A stretch of DNA of 20,229 nt from Halanaerobiales bacterium. GTDB taxonomy: Bacteria; Bacillota_F; Halanaerobiia; DY22613. The notes beneath the pieces are model-generated. The model worked only from the letters and a program-made list of their open reading frames with translations, was not told the DNA's origin and did not search any database. Within the stretch, counting starts at the first letter, position 1. Every line of letters begins with the position of its first letter. The position numbers were made by a program, and so were the translations under genes. Below are positions 16,901-20,229 of this stretch, piece by piece. The DNA lies in NCBI GenBank assembly GCA_023128035.1, contig JAGMES010000078.1:1-20229 (forward strand), given 5' to 3'.

Positions 16901-17996
16901 AAATGTTAATGCTTGCGTTATAGTCACGATTATGGATTGCACCACATTCAGGACAAATCCAGTCCCTAATATTTAAATCTTTAACTTCAGGGTTTTTGTA
17001 AGTACATTCACTACATAACTGACTGGATGGGAAAAAAGTGTCTATTTTGACTATGTTTCGACCGTACCATTCAGCTTTATAGTCTAGTATTCGTTCAAAT
17101 TCTGACCATGATACATCACTAATCGCCTTTGCTAACTTATGATTTTTAAGCATGTTTTTAACCTGTAAACTTTCCAGACAGATTACTTGATTTTCGTTAA
17201 TCAGTCTAAATGAAAGTTTTTGAAGAAAATCCTGCCTTTGATTAGCTATTTTTTCATGAAGTTTAGCAACCTTTTTACGTTGTTTTTGCCGTTTCCCACT
17301 GCCTACTTTTTTCTTACTAAGTTTTCTTTGTTGGCGTTTTAATTGTTGTTCTGATTTATATAGGTATTTTGGATTTTCAATAATTTCACCAGTGGAACTT
17401 GTAGCAAAATGTTTTAAGCCCATATCTAAACTTATAGCGTTTTCACCATACTTTAATTCTTCTATTTTAGAACTACAGCATATTGATACAAAATATTTAC
17501 CACTTGGCATTTGGCTTATAGTAGCATTTATAATTTTACCTTCTACGTCTCTTGATTTAGCAAATTTAACCCAACCTAATTTTGGTAGTTTAATTCTTTT
17601 GTTTTTGATTTTAATATTGTTGTTGGTAAAATTAGTTCGATAACTTTTATAATTGATTTTCTTGGATTTAAACCTTGGAAATCCTTGATTTTTATTTCCT
17701 TTTTTGATTTCACGGAAAAAATTTTGAAAAGCAGATCCTAGATTTTTTAAACTGTTTTGTAGAGCACATTTGTCGACTTCTTTTAACCAGAGGAGTTTAT
17801 TTTTAAGTTGAGTCATATCTTTACTGCATTTTGTATAAGACATATTTTTTCCTTCTTCCTTATACAATTCAATACGTTTGTCAAGATAGTAATTATAGAC
17901 ATAGCGAGTACAACCAAAAGTTTTTTGAATTAATATCTCTTGGTTTTTATTTGGGTATAATCTGAACTTATATCCTTTTTTCACTATCTTTTTCAT
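16869..17996 (-). CDS. tnpB: TnpB, RNA-guided nuclease of IS200/IS605 family
   Basis: A 375-residue TnpB of typical length. N-terminal [13 protein letters not shown] and [11 protein letters not shown] are the usual start of the family. The RuvC-like triad is intact: Asp191 (LDMGLKHF), Glu275 (CLESLQ) and Asp358 ([11 protein letters not shown]). A four-Cys zinc ribbon lies between the last two (CSEC at 328-331, CPEC at 348-351). TnpB cuts DNA next to a short TAM motif guided by the right-end RNA and helps the element persist. I chose the ATG at 17996 because an AAGGTGAG site lies 5 bases before it; a GTG at 18005 falls inside that site. Nothing in the protein looks damaged. Confidence 0.93.
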   Translation of the reverse strand: MKKIVKKGYKFRLYPNKNQEILIQKTFGCTRYVYNYYLDKRIELYKEEGKNMSYTKCSKDMTQLKNKLLWLKEVDKCALQNSLKNLGSAFQNFFREIKKGNKNQGFPRFKSKKINYKSYRTNFTNNNIKIKNKRIKLPKLGWVKFAKSRDVEGKIINATISQMPSGKYFVSICCSSKIEELKYGENAISLDMGLKHFATSSTGEIIENPKYLYKSEQQLKRQQRKLSKKKVGSGKRQKQRKKVAKLHEKIANQRQDFLQKLSFRLINENQVICLESLQVKNMLKNHKLAKAISDVSWSEFERILDYKAEWYGRNIVKIDTFFPSSQLCSECTYKNPEVKDLNIRDWICPECGAIHNRDYNASINILKEGLRLLST

Positions 17997-18034
17997 TTGA
18001 CTCACCTTGTTTTTTGTTTTTGATTATTAATATA

Positions 18035-18173
18035 TTGTTCAAACCTTTATTTTCAGCTATAACATTTCTTTTAATCTCTTTTCTATAGCACCAATTAACT
18101 ACCTATATTTTACACACCAAACTATATGATACTGAATTGAGTAAACATAGCCACGACCTTTATGTAAATTCAT
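18035..18173 (-). pseudogene. tnpA remnant (Y1 transposase N-terminus)
   Basis: An ATG at 18173 behind AGGAGG opens MNLHKGRGYVYSIQYHIVWC then VKYR, the characteristic start of IS200/IS605 Y1 transposases, and stops at TAG (18101-18099). Beyond the stop the same frame still reads GAIEKRLKEML, and a second stop follows. The catalytic HUH motif and Tyr are missing, so only about 45 codons remain. Confidence 0.8.
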
Positions 18174-18247
18174 AATATTCCTCCTATGCGTATTATAACA
18201 TATGTACAGGAAGAATACAAGCAATACCAAGGTTTTATGTTTAATAT

Positions 18248-18269
18248 ATTCTTTACATATGTAAAGAAT
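18248..18269. repeat. Perfect 22-base palindrome in the element's left end
   Basis: ATTCTTTACAT and its reverse complement abut with no spacer. As single-stranded DNA it would fold to a hairpin; it lies about 75 bases upstream of the tnpA start, where left-end hairpins recognised by TnpA are found. Confidence 0.6.
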
Positions 18270-18270
18270 T

Positions 18271-18312
18271 ACCGTCCTAACTCATCACTGAAGTAACGAG
18301 TGTGCGGACGGT
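18271..18312. repeat. Hairpin ACCGTCC/GGACGGT at the left end
   Basis: A 7-base-pair stem (18271-18277 with 18306-18312) enclosing a 28-base loop that can form a further short ACTC/GAGT stem. It overlaps the last nine codons of the peptidase remnant and may mark the outer boundary of the IS element. Confidence 0.45.
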
Positions 18313-18521
18313 AATCCATCAAATTTTATATGTTTCACTTTTCCTATTACATTTGTAATATCATATTCTCGATCAAATATATAGTTGTTATCACCCTTTG
18401 TTAGCATAAATTCTCTTTTAACTTGAATCACCCGGTGACAAACAATCTCATCACCATCAAAAGGCATAACACATAAGTCTCCCTTTTTAATCCCCCCTTG
18501 AATAGAAGTTAAGCACTGGCT
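18285..18521 (-). pseudogene. S24/S26-type peptidase remnant (C-terminal half)
   Basis: About 78 open codons that match the second half of small S24/S26 (signal-peptidase-like) proteins often found in RiPP clusters: IKKGDLCV, then DEIVCHRVI with the conserved His, then LTKGDNN, then IGKVKHI. The first half with the catalytic Ser motif (SMxP and the first GD) is absent, and there is no usual start codon before the ATG at 18467, which would give only 60 residues. The frame opens at 18521, inside the end of the radical SAM gene. The last nine residues (LPSAHSLLQ) are read from the hairpin that may be the IS end, so the C-terminus also looks replaced. Probably non-functional. Confidence 0.65.
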
Positions 18522-19492
18522 CTACATCCACCTCCACACGAGTTCAGAAAATCACAAGTTCCACAACACCCTTGTAACTTCATTTCCTCCCGCCAAAAAG
18601 CAAATCCTTCGCTATTCAACCAGATATTTTCTAAAGTATCTTCACGAAAATTTCCACATGTCCATTCATTATCTGTTAGTATTCCACAGGCAGTAATATC
18701 ACCGTAAGGATTGATATTCATTTGCACTGTACCTGCTCCACAGCCATTCGAAAATAGTTTGCTACTATCATCATTCACATTCATACTAGTCTTAATAATA
18801 TTGGGTGCAAAACAGGGAAGTACAAGATGAATCCTTTTTTCCTTAACTAACGGATGATTATCCATCTCAGTAATTTTTGTCCGTAATTGCTCTCTACTTA
18901 AAATTAAAAATTGTTCATTATCCTTACCACGTCCTTGCGGTAAGAAAAATTGAGTTCTAAAGCTTTTAACTCCAATTTTATTACTCAAATAAAGTAAATC
19001 ACTCATATCATCGTAATTCTTTTTGTGTAACATAGCAGCAATCATCACAGGGATACCCTCTGAACGTAAATTTTCTATTGCTGCTACTGTTTTATCAAAG
19101 GTATTTTTACCACGTAAAAATTCATGCATTGGAGCATTTGAACCATCAAGGCTAATTTGAACAGCTTTAATCCCGATTTTTTTTAGATCCCTAGCTTTAT
19201 CACGATCAATCAAAATTCCGTTAGTTGCAATTGTTGTATAAATATTCTTTTTGCATATATATTCTGCCAATTCCATAAAATCTTTCCGTACTAAAGGCTC
19301 TCCACCAGCAAACTGAAAAGAGATAATTTTCATTGCTACCAATTGGTCGATTAATTCTTTTCCTTCTTCTGTTGTTAACTCTTGATGCAAATGTTCTGTC
19401 GAAAGTGTATCAAAAAAACAATGGATACACGTAAGATTACATCTATATGTTAAATCCCAACAAACGTATAAAGGAACTGATAATGTTTTGAT
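18509..19492 (-). CDS. Radical SAM/SPASM peptide maturase, start lost and C-terminus cut
   Basis: A RiPP maturase of about 327 residues that would install radical-made cross-links on a small peptide. It shows the SAM cluster motif CNLTCIHC (CxxxCxxC) about 19 codons in, GGEPLVRKD, and a C-terminal SPASM domain with Cys residues in NGCGAG, DITACGIL, GCCGTCDFLNSCGGGCRA. The frame follows the pqqD stop directly: TAA, then ATC AAA ACA, with no ATG, GTG or TTG before the CxxxCxxC motif. The ATC sits where TAAATG would be expected, so a start codon seems to have mutated (or ATC is used weakly). A TTG at 19390 would leave out the cluster motif. The protein stops at GGGCRASA, whereas SPASM proteins normally continue with a DPxC-type end. 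It may be inactive. Confidence 0.8.
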   Translation of the reverse strand: MKTLSVPLYVCWDLTYRCNLTCIHCFFDTLSTEHLHQELTTEEGKELIDQLVAMKIISFQFAGGEPLVRKDFMELAEYICKKNIYTTIATNGILIDRDKARDLKKIGIKAVQISLDGSNAPMHEFLRGKNTFDKTVAAIENLRSEGIPVMIAAMLHKKNYDDMSDLLYLSNKIGVKSFRTQFFLPQGRGKDNEQFLILSREQLRTKITEMDNHPLVKEKRIHLVLPCFAPNIIKTSMNVNDDSSKLFSNGCGAGTVQMNINPYGDITACGILTDNEWTCGNFREDTLENIWLNSEGFAFWREEMKLQGCCGTCDFLNSCGGGCRASA

Positions 19493-19759
19493 TTAAAACT
19501 CAATAAAAGCAGCCTCCTTAGCTTGCCTTAAGAAGGTATAAACCATTTCACTAATATTCTCTATTGGCTCAGCGGTATATTTTTCTTTTAAGAAATCAAT
19601 AATCTCCTTTACTGTTTTACCTTCACTACAAAATTGAACAATATCATTACCACTTAAATTCAATTCAATCAACTTGCCTTGTTCAGTATCAAATAAAACA
19701 GCATCTTTCTCTCTATAAATTAATCTCTCCACAATTTTTGGTACAATATTTTGATCCAT
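19493..19759 (-). CDS. PqqD-like RiPP recognition protein
   Basis: An 88-residue PqqD-family protein. These bind the leader part of a precursor peptide and present it to the radical SAM enzyme. Typical features are the short beta-strand start with VLFDTEQGKLIELN, followed by NLSGNDIVQFCSEGKTVKEI and an FLKEKY helix that form the winged-helix part. I took the ATG at 19759, 8 bases after AAGGAGG; a TTG at 19765 is too close to that site. Its stop codon is followed in the same frame by the radical SAM coding sequence. Its ribosome site may be masked by pairing with the CCTCCTT bulge of the upstream hairpin. Confidence 0.85.
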   Translation of the reverse strand: MDQNIVPKIVERLIYREKDAVLFDTEQGKLIELNLSGNDIVQFCSEGKTVKEIIDFLKEKYTAEPIENISEMVYTFLRQAKEAAFIEF

Positions 19760-19795
19760 ATTCAAACCCTCCTTTAATTATTCAAATTATTTAAT

Positions 19796-19844
19796 TTGTT
19801 GCAAGGAGGAAATAACATCATCTTTCGATGATGTTATGCAACAA
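19796..19844 (-). terminator. Bulged hairpin between precursor and pqqD-like gene
   Basis: An inner perfect 11-base-pair stem (19812-19822 with 19827-19837) with, on the minus strand, a GAAA tetraloop, and an outer 7-base-pair stem GCAACAA/TTGTTGC (19838-19844 with 19796-19802). A one-sided bulge TTCCTCCTT separates the two. It starts directly at the precursor stop codon. There is no T-run, so it probably stabilises precursor mRNA or limits read-through or translation of the modification genes. Confidence 0.75.
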
Positions 19845-19931
19845 TTAGTTCACTGTGTTAGAGGAGCAACCAGTTTTACTCATACAGACATTGATTCCTA
19901 ATACTTTAAATTTAGGAGCCATCATTTTCAT
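19845..19931 (-). CDS. Candidate RiPP precursor peptide, 28 residues
   Basis: A very short gene. The ATG at 19931 lies behind a strong GGAAAGGTGGTGA site. The product opens MKMMAPKFKVLGINV, a basic and hydrophobic leader-like part, and continues CMSKTGCSSNTVN, with two Cys separated by five residues and followed by Ser/Asn/Thr that could be donors or acceptors of thioether links. Evidence that it is real: the ribosome site, a promoter at 19963-19991, a hairpin directly after the stop codon, and pqqD-like and radical SAM genes next in line, which is the standard order for sactipeptide/ranthipeptide-type clusters. No transporter gene is seen in the window. I do not recognise the peptide family. 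Confidence 0.8.
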   Translation of the reverse strand: MKMMAPKFKVLGINVCMSKTGCSSNTVN

Positions 19932-19960
19932 ATTTTTCACCACCTTTCCTTCTTATAGAT

Positions 19961-19982
19961 TAACATTACCATAATTATGTTA
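19961..19982. promoter_or_regulatory. Inverted repeat over the RiPP promoter, possible operator
   Basis: TAACAT, 10 bases, ATGTTA. It covers the -10 and part of the spacer of the precursor promoter, a position suited to repression. The arms are short. Confidence 0.3.
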
Positions 19983-19991
19983 GTATTGCAA
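19963..19991 (-). promoter_or_regulatory. Probable sigma-A promoter of the RiPP cluster
   Basis: On the minus strand: TTGCAA (19991-19986), a 17-base spacer and TAATGT (19968-19963) preceded by TG (extended -10), about 32 bases before the precursor start. The stretch 19992-20158 is very AT-rich and I see no gene in it. Confidence 0.5.
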
Positions 19992-20158
19992 CATTTTTTT
20001 ATAAATATTATTGTTTGATTAATTATTTTATATTTTGTTATCTTTATAATTTATGATATTTTAATTTTATTTTTTAATATACATCACACACATAATATAT
20101 TACTTTATTATTTAAGTTGTTTTATTTTTTTAACTGGACAGTCTAAAGTTCTATACAC

Positions 20159-20229
20159 CTAAGAAGCGAGCCAATCCTCATAATCCAAGGGTTCTGCTTG
20201 CTTCGATTTAATTATTTTACTTATGGTAA
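20159..20229 (-). CDS. Possible C-terminus of a gene running in from the right edge
   Basis: On the minus strand a frame is open from the window edge for 22 codons (TISKIIKSKQAEPLDYEDWL, then AS) and ends at TAG (20161-20159). The composition looks protein-like and less AT-rich than the neighbouring spacer, but 22 codons is too short to be sure. A 9-base-pair imperfect stem GAAGCGAGC/GCTTGCTTC (20163-20171 with 20196-20204) lies inside it. No family can be named. Confidence 0.3.
   Translation of the reverse strand, partial: TISKIIKSKQAEPLDYEDWLAS

Larger units (their letters stand above)
16760..18312 (-). mobile_element. IS200/IS605-type element carrying tnpB
   Basis: The element contains an intact tnpB, a truncated tnpA stub upstream of it, a structured right end with a terminal hairpin (16768-16788) closing in GGTTCAA, and hairpin-forming DNA at the left (18248-18312). 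IS200/IS605 elements have subterminal hairpins instead of inverted repeats and make no target duplication, so the ends are estimates: about 16760 on the right and 18240-18312 on the left. The two flanks belong to different genes (acylase and peptidase remnants), so the site has suffered deletion as well as insertion. Without a working tnpA it cannot transpose alone. Confidence 0.75.

Noticed and set aside
19388..19390. TTG start for the radical SAM protein
   Set aside because: It would exclude the CxxxCxxC cluster motif encoded just upstream in the same frame, and no ribosome site precedes it.
19803..19853. Plus-strand AAGGAGG at 19803 as a ribosome site for a small plus-strand gene
   Set aside because: The only frames with ATG nearby are a few codons long; the sequence is better explained as the hairpin bulge on the minus-strand transcript.
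1..20229. CRISPR arrays, tRNA or rRNA genes, prophage
   Set aside because: No spaced direct repeats, cloverleaf genes, rRNA sequence or phage structural genes were found on reading both strands.

Overview
The window looks like chromosomal DNA of a low-GC, endospore-forming Firmicute, probably an anaerobic clostridial or halanaerobial type. The grounds are AT-rich intergenic DNA, strong AGGAGG ribosome sites, a T-box leader on tyrS, a YunB-type sporulation gene and an IS200/IS605-type element. The species cannot be fixed from the sequence alone.

Left part (1-3312): a HAD phosphatase gene on the minus strand, then a three-gene polar amino-acid ABC importer on the plus strand (lipoprotein, permease, ATPase) closed by a strong terminator. 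Next (3313-6482) is the most unusual block: three consecutive genes for long, mostly helical, soluble proteins that I cannot assign to any known family but that are clearly paralogous. They share a Cys-x18-Cys helix near the N-side and a FNxxFDxxxExAxxIxxLxxIYxxRL module near the C-side, and differ in their tails (proline-rich in two, Cys/Asp-rich in the third). The block begins at a promoter that fits the late mother-cell sigma-K pattern (CACC, 16 bases, CATAnnnTA). The same pattern lies in front of the sporulation gene yunB a few kilobases away, which suggests spore-surface or other late-sporulation proteins.

Middle part (6483-12860): a membrane diguanylate cyclase with its own sigma-A promoter, convergent with yunB. 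Then come tyrS with a complete T-box leader and promoter on the minus strand and, divergently, a class A penicillin-binding protein.

Right part (12861-20229): an accessory, decaying region. An intact penicillin-G-acylase-type exported hydrolase is followed by a second, broken copy that has lost its first ~325 codons next to a TnpB-bearing IS200/IS605-type element (tnpA reduced to a stub, omega-RNA end visible). On the other side of the element lies a compact RiPP locus read leftward: a 28-residue Cys-containing precursor, an RNA hairpin, a PqqD-like leader-binding protein, a radical SAM/SPASM maturase and a remnant of an S24/S26-type peptidase. The maturase has no conventional start codon upstream of its CxxxCxxC motif, and its SPASM end appears to be joined by deletion to the middle of the peptidase, so this cluster may be inactive or recently damaged. 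The last ~70 bases hold a possible C-terminus of another minus-strand gene.
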